32,667 nucleotides of DNA, taken from assembly GCA_903928175.1 (NCBI GenBank), contig CAIYQA010000048.1, forward strand, positions 1 through 32,667, given 5' to 3'. The notes under the pieces are model-generated. The model did no database searches. It was not told the DNA's origin and saw nothing but the letters and a program-made list of their open reading frames with translations. Made by a program: the position numbers and the translations under genes. Shown here one piece after another: positions 9,087 through 18,204 of this stretch (within the stretch, counting starts at the first letter, position 1; the number at the start of each line of letters is the position of its first letter). The stretch is from an uncultured Spartobacteria bacterium (GTDB lineage: Bacteria; Verrucomicrobiota; Verrucomicrobiia; Chthoniobacterales; Chthoniobacteraceae).

Positions 9087-10219
9087 AAATCGCAGGGAAT
9101 TCTAACGGAAAAGCAACAGCCCTGGTTGGGCTCGTTGCGAACGGAGAGTGTGCCTTTCATTTTCTCGATCAGGCTCTTGCAAATGAAGAGTCCCAGGCCG
9201 GTTCCTTCCGATTTCGTCGTGAAGTGTTCCTCGAAAATCCGTTCCATGAGATCCGGAGAGATGCCCGGCCCATTATCCAGAACGGAAAATTCAACATGAC
9301 CTTCCACGACATCCGCCATCAAAGCCACTCTTCCCGTTTGCGGTTCCACGGCTTCGATGGCATTGCGCAAAAGGTTCAACAGCACACGGGCCAGTGCAAA
9401 GCGATTGACGCATACTCGGGCATTGCGATTCTGGAGATGGATCGCCACCGCGACTTTGTTTTTTTGAGATTCGGAGCGAACCATGTTCACCGCAAGATCC
9501 ACGATCCGATGGACGGCGACTTCCGAGGTCTCCAGGGGGCGGTTGCACTGCAGCGAACCGCTTTGCTCGAACAACCCGGAAATAAAACCCATCGCGCCGT
9601 ACAGCAGGTCGCTGATATCGCGCATTTCTTCGCCAAAGTGCTCAGGGCTATGCGCAATCGAGTCACACAAAAATTCCGCTGCGGTGAGGGCCGTCATGAC
9701 CGGGTTGGCTGCGTCGTGCAAAAACAAGGAAGACGCCCGCGCTTTTCGTTCCAGCTCCAATAGGCGTTGCAGTGGCACCGAGACGCATTCGGAAGCAGCA
9801 TCTGTTTCTTGGCATTGCGACGGAGCCCCCGTCATCAGTTCCTCGATCCGCGATTTGAGCTTGTACCCATCGAAGGGTTTGTGCAGGTAATCCGACGCGC
9901 CGAGCCGCAACGATTCCTCTGCGGTTTTCATGGAGGCATACCCCGTGAGCACAATCACCGGAGCTTTTGCGCTCACGCCCCGGATTCCACGTAAAACATC
10001 CAAGCCGTCTCCATCAGCCAATCTCAAATCCAACACGACCAGAGAAGGCTGTAGAGTCTTGAAAAGATCGACTCCGGAACTGACGGTGGAAGCGGAATGA
10101 ACCTCGTAGTCGGATTTGAGGAAGAGGCGCAGAGACGCCACCACCGAAGCGTCGTCTTCAACGAGCAAGACTTTTCTTCGCGTGCCTCTTTCCGGGTGCT
10201 GCAGGGAAAGGTCTCTCAT
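9083..10219 (-). CDS. Response regulator-histidine kinase (REC + HisKA-like + HATPase)
   Basis: 378 aa. KVLLVEDDASVVASLRLFLKSDYEV...LVVLDLRLADGDGLDVL...YLHKPFDGYKL, then SSLFLHDAANPVMTALTAAEF and NLLRNAIEAVEP...VLDNGPGISPDLMERIFEEHFTTKSEGTGLGLFICKSLIEKMKGT. Confidence 0.9.
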   Translation of the reverse strand: MRDLSLQHPERGTRRKVLLVEDDASVVASLRLFLKSDYEVHSASTVSSGVDLFKTLQPSLVVLDLRLADGDGLDVLRGIRGVSAKAPVIVLTGYASMKTAEESLRLGASDYLHKPFDGYKLKSRIEELMTGAPSQCQETDAASECVSVPLQRLLELERKARASSLFLHDAANPVMTALTAAEFLCDSIAHSPEHFGEEMRDISDLLYGAMGFISGLFEQSGSLQCNRPLETSEVAVHRIVDLAVNMVRSESQKNKVAVAIHLQNRNARVCVNRFALARVLLNLLRNAIEAVEPQTGRVALMADVVEGHVEFSVLDNGPGISPDLMERIFEEHFTTKSEGTGLGLFICKSLIEKMKGTLSVRNEPNQGCCFSVRIPCDL

Positions 10220-10544
10220 AGGGTTTTCATCTGGACGAAATAGGCCGTAATATTACTGTCGCTTTTTCTTGGGGGCAACAGACCGCGACGAAGGGCCGAT
10301 TGTGGCCTGAGATCGATTTATCTTCAAGGAGATTGCATCATATTTTCTCCGAGTGCCTGCTCATGGTGCGCCGAACGGACAAATTTTAAAAATTATAAAT
10401 CAGGATGCCTGCCTCATCTCAAGAAACTTCCAATAATCAAGCTTGACGCAAGCCATCGCCTCAATCAGTAGGATGGGGTGTTTGTGGAAAACTCTGGTTT
10501 AGAGTCGGTTCCACCAACCTCCATAACAATCCCAAAAAACGCTT

Positions 10545-11513
10545 GTGAAAAGAACTTCATTGCTTTGCTCCACAGTGGCAATCGCTACCCTCCTCGGGTT
10601 TTCCCTTACCAGCCGGGCCGGGGACGAGACCTCATTCAAAGAAAACACCCCGGTTTCGACCGAGAAAGCGCCGCCTCTTCCAATCCACACGATTGAAGGT
10701 GTTGGAGGCCTTGTGATCACCCCCATTGCCTACCTCGTGAACCCGGGCCCCGCCGGGACAACCTTGGGGCTACCCTCGATTTCGACCACCTACGTCAACA
10801 TCGGCAGAAAGGATCTAGAGGCGGCCGCCATTACCGAGACGCTCTTTGGACGCGTCGAGTTGGGCTACGGAATCGACCGCTTGGGAACCGGCACACTCCC
10901 GGACGATGTAAGGGCAGTCACGACCATCTCGATCCCTGACCACGTCATTCTGCATAATTTCAACGCCCGGGTGCTCGCATTGCCCGAAAACAGCTTCGAT
11001 CTGCCACTTCCGGCTGTGACCATGGGGGCCTGCTACAAATACAACGAGGGCATCAGCGGCATTAACAACGACTTGGGAAACCTGCTCAACACGATTGGGT
11101 ACAAGAGTAACAACGGAGTGGATTTCACGCTGACTGCCACCAAGGCATTTTCAAAAGTCTTGGGGCGTCCGCTGATTGCAACCGCGGGCCTAAGATGGAG
11201 CGAGGCAGATCAACTCGGTTTTTTCGGGTTTAGCAACAAATATCACACGACTTTTGAAAGCAACCTGGCCTACGGCATTACCGACTGGCTCTGGCTCGCA
11301 GTCGAGTTCCGGGGCAATGCGGACGCCTACCAGCACATCGCCAATCCGAATGGCGGAGCCCTTGTTGACCGCGCTGACAACTGGTGGGCAGTGGGCGTCA
11401 CAACGCTCCTCAGCCGACACGCTACCGTCACCGTCGGCTGGGGGCGCCTTGGCCCGGTAATCAACACTACCGAAAATAAATGCCTGGGGTTCCAGGTCAA
11501 ATACGAGCTTTAG
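10545..11513 (+). CDS. DUF3034-like outer membrane protein
   Basis: 322 aa with signal peptide (LLCSTVAIATLLGFSLTSRAG). GVGGLVITPIAYLVNP...VELGYGIDRLG...YKYNEGISGINNDLGNLLNTIGYKSNNGVDFTLTATKAF, amphipathic strands, and terminal YEL. Family assigned by memory of motifs. Confidence 0.65.
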   Translation: MKRTSLLCSTVAIATLLGFSLTSRAGDETSFKENTPVSTEKAPPLPIHTIEGVGGLVITPIAYLVNPGPAGTTLGLPSISTTYVNIGRKDLEAAAITETLFGRVELGYGIDRLGTGTLPDDVRAVTTISIPDHVILHNFNARVLALPENSFDLPLPAVTMGACYKYNEGISGINNDLGNLLNTIGYKSNNGVDFTLTATKAFSKVLGRPLIATAGLRWSEADQLGFFGFSNKYHTTFESNLAYGITDWLWLAVEFRGNADAYQHIANPNGGALVDRADNWWAVGVTTLLSRHATVTVGWGRLGPVINTTENKCLGFQVKYEL

Positions 11514-11902
11514 TGGTCTGTCAGCGAATCCGTTGGCCCCGATGACGGCGTTGACTTGGGGTGCGCCATTGAAAATGATGATGCGTCATAGCCAAGGAGA
11601 GTCGCGTTTCTCACCCGGTTCGCAGCGGGATTTTGATTGGGGCTGTAAAACAAATCTCTGCGAGGTTGACGGGGACGAGCACTGGATGGAGGAGGGCCCG
11701 TGTGTTGGAGCGTTCGGATGGTAAGGCGCAAGCCGCAATCGCGCGGCCTCTGTAGCCCAGAAGCTTTCTTTGGTGCTTATTTTTCGGTTGGGCGTGCTTC
11801 GCATGGCCTATGGTATGCGTTTGCCTTGCTCGCCCCTTTCGTTGCCGAGCAAACTACTTGCCGGGCGGGATGCGTCCGACGGAAAGTGGGCAAATCCAAG
11901 AT

Positions 11903-11969
11903 AAGCCGTTGAAACGGCTTTTTGCCGCATGCGGCTTTTCACCGGGCTAAAGCCCGGTGTTAATGAGAG
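11903..11969. repeat. REP-like palindrome cluster (copy 1)
   Basis: AAGCCGTT-GA-AACGGCTT (11903-11920), GCCGCATGCGGC (11924-11935) and CACCGGGCT-AA-AGCCCGGTG (11940-11959), followed by TTAATGAGAG. The same units recur at 23.77-23.93 kb. Confidence 0.85.
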
Positions 11970-11983
11970 CGGATTACCCATGA

Positions 11984-12000
11984 GTCACAAATTTTGTGAC
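11984..12000. promoter_or_regulatory. Operator-like palindrome, site 1
   Basis: GTCACAA-ATT-TTGTGAC, perfect 7-3-7 inverted repeat upstream of the 12.05 kb glycosidase gene. Confidence 0.6.
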
Positions 12001-12045
12001 AATACAGATCGCCTTTCCTAAGGCATAAGGCATAATCTTTCCGAA

Positions 12046-14439
12046 ATGGCTCCCTTGGAAATTAAAACAATGAAGATTTCAAACAGATTGAACGCAGTCC
12101 TGGCCGCACTTCTAATGGTTGGCATGGCTGGCCCTGCCGGGGCTCAACCCGGTGTTGGCCAGTCGGCGGCCCAGCGGATGGCCCGGTATAATGTCGTGTG
12201 GACCAGCCCTTCAAAGGATGCCTCCGGGGTCATGCCTTTGGGCAATGGCGATCTTGGAGCCGGGGCTTATGCCATTGAGAACGGCGATCTTTATTTGTTG
12301 CTTTCAAAAAGTGATGCCTTCAACTCCACGGGGCGCCTCTACAAAACCGGCCGGGTCCGAATCTCGCTGAATCCCAACCCGTTCACGGCAGGCAAACCCT
12401 TCCGGCAGACCCTCGATCTTCCCACGGCTTCCGTCCAGATCGAAGCCGATCAAGTCCGGTTCCGGATCTGGGTGGACGCAAACCGGCCGGTATATCATGT
12501 GGAGATTGAGTCGCCCCGGGATCTTGCGGTCACGGCTCAGCCCGAGTTCTGGACACGCATGGACAAAACCCCCGATACCCGGGTGGACCGGGGCGACCAG
12601 GTCCTTTGGTATTTTTCCAATGGCAAGGCCAGTTCCTTTCCCGCGGCCCTGGCGACCTTGAAGAAGTCCTGGGGAGTCGAAGTGTCCGACACCCTTTTGC
12701 CCGATCTCTACCGCTACAATACCTTTGGCAATTTGCTGGAAAGCCCTTCGCTGCGGCTTGCCGATGGGAAGCTTGCCGGGCGCGGGCGCAAATTCGACCT
12801 CCGCATCCACTCGCTGACGATGCAGACGCCCGACCCTGGCCAAGAGTGGGTCAACGGCATCCGTGCGTTGGCCAGCAAGCCGGTTGACCTCAAGGGGGAT
12901 TGGGACCGGCATTGCCAGTGGTGGCAAAACTTTTGGGACCGCGGCTGGGTCATTGCCTCCGACCGCACCCTTCCCGAGGATGCCCGCGAGCGATTCAACG
13001 GGGAGGTCAATCCCGGAGACCCCAGCCAGCCTCGCTATATGCAGGGAACTCGCGAAGAAAAGGATGGAGCGGCTTTGGTTGCCCAGAGCTACAATATGTT
13101 CCGGTTTTACATGGGCGCCCTGAGTCGTGCCCGGTTTCAGGCCAAATTCAACGGCGGGCTATTTACCCAGCAACTCCGTGTCCCGCAGAAGCCCAAGTTT
13201 ATTCCGGCAGAACAACTTCCGGACGGAATGTGGCTGACGCACGAAGATAATCGGTCCTGGGAGCCGTATTTTACCTCCCAAAACCAGCGCCTGCTCTACT
13301 GGCCGCTGCTGATGAGCGGCGATGCCGATTTGATGAAGCCGTTCTTTGAGCATTATTGGCACGTCCTGGAGATGCGGAAAGCAATTACCCGGGGTTATTT
13401 TGGCCATGAAGGGGCGTTCTACCGGGAAAACATCGACCCGGTTACGGGCAGCGATGGATTGCAGCCGGTACCGAAGGTCAAACCCGGGGAGCCTTACAAA
13501 GGCGACTGGCTGACCTTCCATTTCACCAGCGGGTTGGAAGTGGCGGCCGTGATGATCGACTATGTCCATTACACCCAAGACACCAAGTTCCGCGACGAGC
13601 GCCTGGTGCCATTTGCCCGTGAGATCCTCCTGTTTTTCGACCAGCACTACCCGCGCGATCCCAATGGGAAGCTGCACATGGAACCTTCCCAAGCCATTGA
13701 GACCTGGCTCTATACCATTAACCCGACCACCGATGTTTCCGGCCTCCGGTTTTGCCTCGACCAGCTCCTTGCAATGAAAGCCGGTACCGCCGAGGACCAA
13801 GCCCGCTGGAAGCGATTCCGGGGGGAAATCCCCGAGGTGCCGACCCAAAACATCAATGGACATCAAGCCATTGTTCCCGCGGAAAGCTGGAAAAAGCCCA
13901 ATTGCAACATGGAAACTCCCGAGATTTACCCGTTGTTTCCCTTCCGTTGCTACGGCCTGGCCCTTGGGAGCAAGGACGTTGCCGAGTGGACCATGCAGAA
14001 CCGGGCTTTTAAGGATACCTTCGGCTGCCGCTGCTGGACTCAGGACCAGATTGGCTGGGCATGCGCCGGAAATGCCGCAAAGGCTGCCACCGGATTGGTC
14101 CGGCGTTTCCGTGCGGCCTCGGCCGCCTTGCGCTTCCCGCTCTATGGCAATGATGTTACGGACGGGGTTCCGGATTTGGACCATTTCGGCTCTGGGTCGC
14201 TTGCTCTGCAGCGGATGCTGGCCCAGGAAGGCAATGGGAAGATTTATCTCCTGCCTGCATGGCCGGGGGAATGGGACGCTGATTTCAAGGTGCACCTCTC
14301 CCAAGGAGTGGTGATTACCGGAACGGTGAAAGAGGGCAAGCTCACCCAATGGGATATCACTCCCAAAACCCGCAAGGCCGTTGTAATCCTTTGCGAACCG
14401 GGTTCCATCAAAGCCGGGCCGGAGAGGCCAGCCCGCTGA
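12046..14439 (+). CDS. DUF5703-domain, six-hairpin-type glycoside hydrolase-like protein (secreted)
   Basis: RYNVVWTSPSKDASGVMPLGNGDLGAGAYAIENGDLYLLLSKSDAFNSTGRLYKTGRVRISLNPNPF is a DUF5703-type N-terminus. The signal peptide favours a start at ATG 12070 (MKISNRLNAVLAALLMVGMAGPAGAQ). Confidence 0.8.
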   Translation: MAPLEIKTMKISNRLNAVLAALLMVGMAGPAGAQPGVGQSAAQRMARYNVVWTSPSKDASGVMPLGNGDLGAGAYAIENGDLYLLLSKSDAFNSTGRLYKTGRVRISLNPNPFTAGKPFRQTLDLPTASVQIEADQVRFRIWVDANRPVYHVEIESPRDLAVTAQPEFWTRMDKTPDTRVDRGDQVLWYFSNGKASSFPAALATLKKSWGVEVSDTLLPDLYRYNTFGNLLESPSLRLADGKLAGRGRKFDLRIHSLTMQTPDPGQEWVNGIRALASKPVDLKGDWDRHCQWWQNFWDRGWVIASDRTLPEDARERFNGEVNPGDPSQPRYMQGTREEKDGAALVAQSYNMFRFYMGALSRARFQAKFNGGLFTQQLRVPQKPKFIPAEQLPDGMWLTHEDNRSWEPYFTSQNQRLLYWPLLMSGDADLMKPFFEHYWHVLEMRKAITRGYFGHEGAFYRENIDPVTGSDGLQPVPKVKPGEPYKGDWLTFHFTSGLEVAAVMIDYVHYTQDTKFRDERLVPFAREILLFFDQHYPRDPNGKLHMEPSQAIETWLYTINPTTDVSGLRFCLDQLLAMKAGTAEDQARWKRFRGEIPEVPTQNINGHQAIVPAESWKKPNCNMETPEIYPLFPFRCYGLALGSKDVAEWTMQNRAFKDTFGCRCWTQDQIGWACAGNAAKAATGLVRRFRAASAALRFPLYGNDVTDGVPDLDHFGSGSLALQRMLAQEGNGKIYLLPAWPGEWDADFKVHLSQGVVITGTVKEGKLTQWDITPKTRKAVVILCEPGSIKAGPERPAR

Positions 14440-14622
14440 GGTCATGGCGCAATTGTCCGGTGCCGCATTCCTTCAGGATTTCGAGCGATTGCGATTGCGA
14501 AGATTTTTTTGGGGCGCCGCCCCGTGCCAATGGCATATGGTGAGAAAAACACGCAAAAGACTTGAAAGCTAACGCGATCTAGCTCAATGCTCCTCCATGC
14601 TCGCCGCTGACCCCTGCCCTGA

Positions 14623-16044
14623 ATGAACGCCTCTTTCTCTCCCTCGGGTGTCTGCCCGAAGCCTTCCGTCCCGCTGCGAACCCGAATGGCCTTCGGAGCG
14701 GGCGGTTTTTCCTCAGCCTTCATCATGCAGGTCTTTTTTATCCTGGTTTATCCCATTTACCAGGTGGGGCTGGGGCTGAACCCGGGGTGGCTGGGATGGG
14801 CTTTGACCGCTCCGCGGCTTCTGGATTTCTTTATCGATCCCATCATCGGCAACTTCTCCGATAATCTCTCGACGCGCTGGGGCCGGCGCCGTCCCTTGAT
14901 TATGTTCGGCGCAGGATTTTGCGCGATGTCTCTTCCGCTGCTTTGGATGCCTCCCTCCCACGAGCCAAGGATGATGCTGGCGTATTTTGTGGTGATGAGT
15001 TGCCTCTACACCTTTGGCTACGCAACCTTCGAAGTCCCCTACACCGGATTGGGCTACGAGTTGACCGACGACTACGACGAGCGAACTCGAGTTTTGGCCT
15101 GGCGAATGTACATGGGGTTGGCCGGCGTTCTGCTCTCCTGCTGGACCCTCAAACTCTGCTTTTTGCCCATCTTTGGAAGCGAAGTCAAAGGAGCGCCCTG
15201 GGTTTCGCTCGGAATTGGACTTTGCATTGTGATCGGCGCACTGGTGACGGTGTTGGGGGTCAAAGAAAAGAATTTGAAGCGGCAGCCGGAAGTGCGGGTC
15301 TTGGAAGCGATCCAACTCACCCTCAAGAACCGTCCCTTTATGAAGTTGATGGTGGTGAATATGATCATCCGGATCGGGATCGTCGCCATTGGCCCGATTA
15401 TTTATTACATCAATGCGTTTGGCGTCTGCCGGAGCGAGAATTTCCAGGCCAGCAAGGATTTCGCCTCCCAGATCACCGGCTTAAGCGGCACCCTCATTGT
15501 CCTCGCCAGTTATTTTACCCTGCCGGCGGCAGTTTGGATTTCAAAACAGGGCAGCAAGCGGTTTTCAATGGGGCTTTGCCTGGCGGTTGCAGCCTTGGGT
15601 TCGGCCAGCTTTTGGTTCACTTTGGATCCGCGCTGGCCCTATCTGCAACTCGTTTCCGCCGTGGTCTCCAGCGCCGCGATGAATGGGGTATGGCTTTTGA
15701 TGAGTTCCATGGTGGCCGATATTTGCGATGAAGATGAGCTGCTCACCGGGATGCGTCGCGAGGGGGTGTTCGGAGCGAGCTATTCGGTGGTCGAAAAGCT
15801 GGCGGGCGCCATTGCCACAGGCTTCGGGGGATGGCTGCTGCTGGCCCTGGGCTACGATGCGCAAAAAGCGTTGGGAGGCGACGTCGCTCCCGAGATCATT
15901 TCGCGGATGAAGGCAATCTATGTTTTGTCCCAATGCGGGGCGCTTCTTGTGGCGATTTGGTTGATCGCTTCCTATCCGCTGACCCGGGCCCGCGCTGCCG
16001 AAGTGCGCCGCCTGCTTAAAGAACGGGAAATTCTACATTCATGA
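14623..16044 (+). CDS. MFS transporter, GPH-type sugar:cation symporter
   Basis: 473 aa. LTAPRLLDFFIDPIIGNFSDNLSTRWGRRRPLIMFGAGFCAMSLPLLW is the characteristic GPH/MFS_2 motif; multiple TM segments. Confidence 0.9.
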   Translation: MNASFSPSGVCPKPSVPLRTRMAFGAGGFSSAFIMQVFFILVYPIYQVGLGLNPGWLGWALTAPRLLDFFIDPIIGNFSDNLSTRWGRRRPLIMFGAGFCAMSLPLLWMPPSHEPRMMLAYFVVMSCLYTFGYATFEVPYTGLGYELTDDYDERTRVLAWRMYMGLAGVLLSCWTLKLCFLPIFGSEVKGAPWVSLGIGLCIVIGALVTVLGVKEKNLKRQPEVRVLEAIQLTLKNRPFMKLMVVNMIIRIGIVAIGPIIYYINAFGVCRSENFQASKDFASQITGLSGTLIVLASYFTLPAAVWISKQGSKRFSMGLCLAVAALGSASFWFTLDPRWPYLQLVSAVVSSAAMNGVWLLMSSMVADICDEDELLTGMRREGVFGASYSVVEKLAGAIATGFGGWLLLALGYDAQKALGGDVAPEIISRMKAIYVLSQCGALLVAIWLIASYPLTRARAAEVRRLLKEREILHS

Positions 16045-18125
16045 AAAAAACAGTTACGCTGGCGCTTGTCCTCTGCGCCGCAGCCCACGCCTTTGCCGTC
16101 GAGATCGAAAACGCCTGTCTGCGCGTCACCATCGAAGAGACGGGCAGTATTAAAGTGACCGATAAACGCTCGGGAGCCGAGTGGAAGCAGCGAGCGCTTT
16201 CCCCTGAGTATAAGGCCACTGCCAAACCCCGGGTTGCCGCAGGCAAGATCGAATTCCCCATCCTGTTGGAAGGACGGGCCCGCAAGGGCGCCCCGATCCA
16301 ACCGGCCCAGTACCAGGCGGTGGCCTGGCTCGAGAGTGATCAACCGGAGCTGCTTCTGAGCCTGGAGCCTTCCGCAGAGGTTCAAGCCAAAGAATGGCTG
16401 GGCGTTAAGTATCCCTTTGTTTTCATGCCTCCCCGCGGCCCTGAATCCCGAATTCTTTACCCCCACGGGGAGGGGATGCTGGTGCCGACCGATCGCAAAG
16501 ACCCGGGGTTTATTGCGCTGCCGGAAGGGGAACTCTATGGCGGAGTGCTCTCCTATCTCAATTGCATCGGAGCGGTGGATTTGGCCACGGGCTCCGGTTT
16601 CCTGGCCATTCCCCAACCGTTTGAATCGGCCCAGGTATTCTGGCCCAAGCTGGAAGGAGAGCCGATGGCATTTGAGCATGGCATGTTGGCCAGCCGCTAT
16701 AAAATGGATCGCCCCCTGGTGCTCCGTTGGCATTTCGTGGACAAAGGGGGGTATGTGGCAATGGCCAAGGCCTACCGGGGTTGGTGCGAGCAAAACGGTT
16801 GGCGCAGGACCCTGCGGGACAAAGCCAAGGCAAACCCCGAGGTCAACAAGCTGGCCGGGGCTCCCATTTTCTGGGCCTACGGGAGCGTCAAAGAGCTGGA
16901 CGAAATTTTTGAAACCCTCCAGGCCGGCGGGATGAAGCGATGCGTCATGGGGCTGGACCAGCGCTTGTATTACGGGATGCTCGAGCCGGACCCAGCCCAG
17001 CTTGCCGAGCGGCAAGCCTTGGTGAAAAAAGTGCGCGCCTCGGGTTTCCTGGTTCATCATTACGATAATTTCCGGGATGCATTCCGGCTCGATCCAAACG
17101 AATTTCCCTGGTTCCAGCTCAATATGGATGCTTATCCGCACGATATCATGGTGCGGGAGGACGGACGGCTCCTCTGTCCAGGCTTCAAGGGCCACACCGG
17201 CGAATCTGTGGGAGGGGTGATTACTCCGGGAGCCTTCGTTAAATACGCCCGGCTCCGCCTGCCCAAGGAACTGGAGCGTTATCCCTGGAATGCCCGGTTC
17301 ATGGATTGCATCGGTTCCTGTGCTTTCAAGCTGGAGGGGGAAGACTATCATCCTGATCGGCTCCAGACCTCCATGTATTACTGCCGGGCGCAACGCGAGG
17401 CTCTCACGAAGTATTCCTTCGAACTGGGGCAGGTCACCGGAACCGAGTGCGGCTTGGACTATCTGATTCCTTACACCTGCTGGTTTGATGGAGCGATGAG
17501 CCTGGTCCGCTATGTGGATCTTCCGCCGGGAACCTTTGCCCTGCAAAACGCGAATGCAGACGGCAGCATGGAGGGAACGGTAAGTGCCGATGAAAAGCCG
17601 CTCGGAGGTGGCAAGCCCTATGCCATTAGCGAAAGCCTGAAGTACCGGATTCCATTCTGGTCGCTGGTTCACCACGATGACGCCGTGGTGACTTGGCGCT
17701 GGGAGAACGGAATGAATCATCCCATGGAGCATTGGCGCCGGAAATTGCTTTTGAATCTTCTTCACGGCACGCCCCCCATGTACCGCATGGATGTCTTTGA
17801 GTTCCGTCCCATTGCAAAAAGCATTGCCGCGACCAATGCGGTATTAACCCCCTGGTTGCAGAAGGTGGCTTTTGAGGAAATGCTCGGCCACCGTTTCCTG
17901 ACCCCGGACCGGACCGTTCAGATGACTTGGTTTGGTTCTGGCAATGGCGTTGTCATCAATTTTGGTTCCAAAACCTACCGGGCCAAGGGGGGAGTGGATA
18001 TCCCCGCGGTGGGGTTTGCCTTTTTTGAAGGAACTCCCGGACCGGATGGACTCCCTAAACGACTCCTCCCGAGCCAAATTCTCCCGGCCGCGATTGGGTT
18101 GGCTGAAAAACCCAGCGGAAAATAA
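16041..18125 (+). CDS. Secreted GH101/GH129-like glycoside hydrolase (paralog A)
   Basis: 694 aa. Signal peptide MKKTVTLALVLCAAAHAFA, IENACLRVTIEETGSIKVTDKRSGAEW, YPHGEGMLVP, FMDCIGS and TECGLDYL. Starts with a 4-nt overlap on the symporter stop. Family call is tentative. Confidence 0.7.
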   Translation: MKKTVTLALVLCAAAHAFAVEIENACLRVTIEETGSIKVTDKRSGAEWKQRALSPEYKATAKPRVAAGKIEFPILLEGRARKGAPIQPAQYQAVAWLESDQPELLLSLEPSAEVQAKEWLGVKYPFVFMPPRGPESRILYPHGEGMLVPTDRKDPGFIALPEGELYGGVLSYLNCIGAVDLATGSGFLAIPQPFESAQVFWPKLEGEPMAFEHGMLASRYKMDRPLVLRWHFVDKGGYVAMAKAYRGWCEQNGWRRTLRDKAKANPEVNKLAGAPIFWAYGSVKELDEIFETLQAGGMKRCVMGLDQRLYYGMLEPDPAQLAERQALVKKVRASGFLVHHYDNFRDAFRLDPNEFPWFQLNMDAYPHDIMVREDGRLLCPGFKGHTGESVGGVITPGAFVKYARLRLPKELERYPWNARFMDCIGSCAFKLEGEDYHPDRLQTSMYYCRAQREALTKYSFELGQVTGTECGLDYLIPYTCWFDGAMSLVRYVDLPPGTFALQNANADGSMEGTVSADEKPLGGGKPYAISESLKYRIPFWSLVHHDDAVVTWRWENGMNHPMEHWRRKLLLNLLHGTPPMYRMDVFEFRPIAKSIAATNAVLTPWLQKVAFEEMLGHRFLTPDRTVQMTWFGSGNGVVINFGSKTYRAKGGVDIPAVGFAFFEGTPGPDGLPKRLLPSQILPAAIGLAEKPSGK

Positions 18126-18204
18126 CCGGCCCCTTGTCTCGCCCGATGGAAACCATGAACTCTGAGTGACCCGGTTGGAGTCCACCCCCCTTGAGCTTCC
18201 CCCC

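Noticed and set aside
10443-10475. Sigma70-like promoter TTGACG...TAGGAT upstream of the DUF3034-like gene
   Set aside because: Spacing between the hexamers is about 20 nt, too long for a confident call.
11514-11900. Several 60-73 aa ORFs on both strands in the 11.5-11.9 kb intergenic region
   Set aside because: No ribosome-binding context or recognisable family; may be decayed sequence.
11903-11959. Possible CRISPR array from repeated palindromes
   Set aside because: Too few units, no regular spacers, inverted rather than direct arrangement, and no cas genes.
15972-17765. 597-aa minus-strand ORF antisense to paralog A
   Set aside because: High-GC antisense shadow of a recognisable secreted hydrolase; no recognisable motifs.
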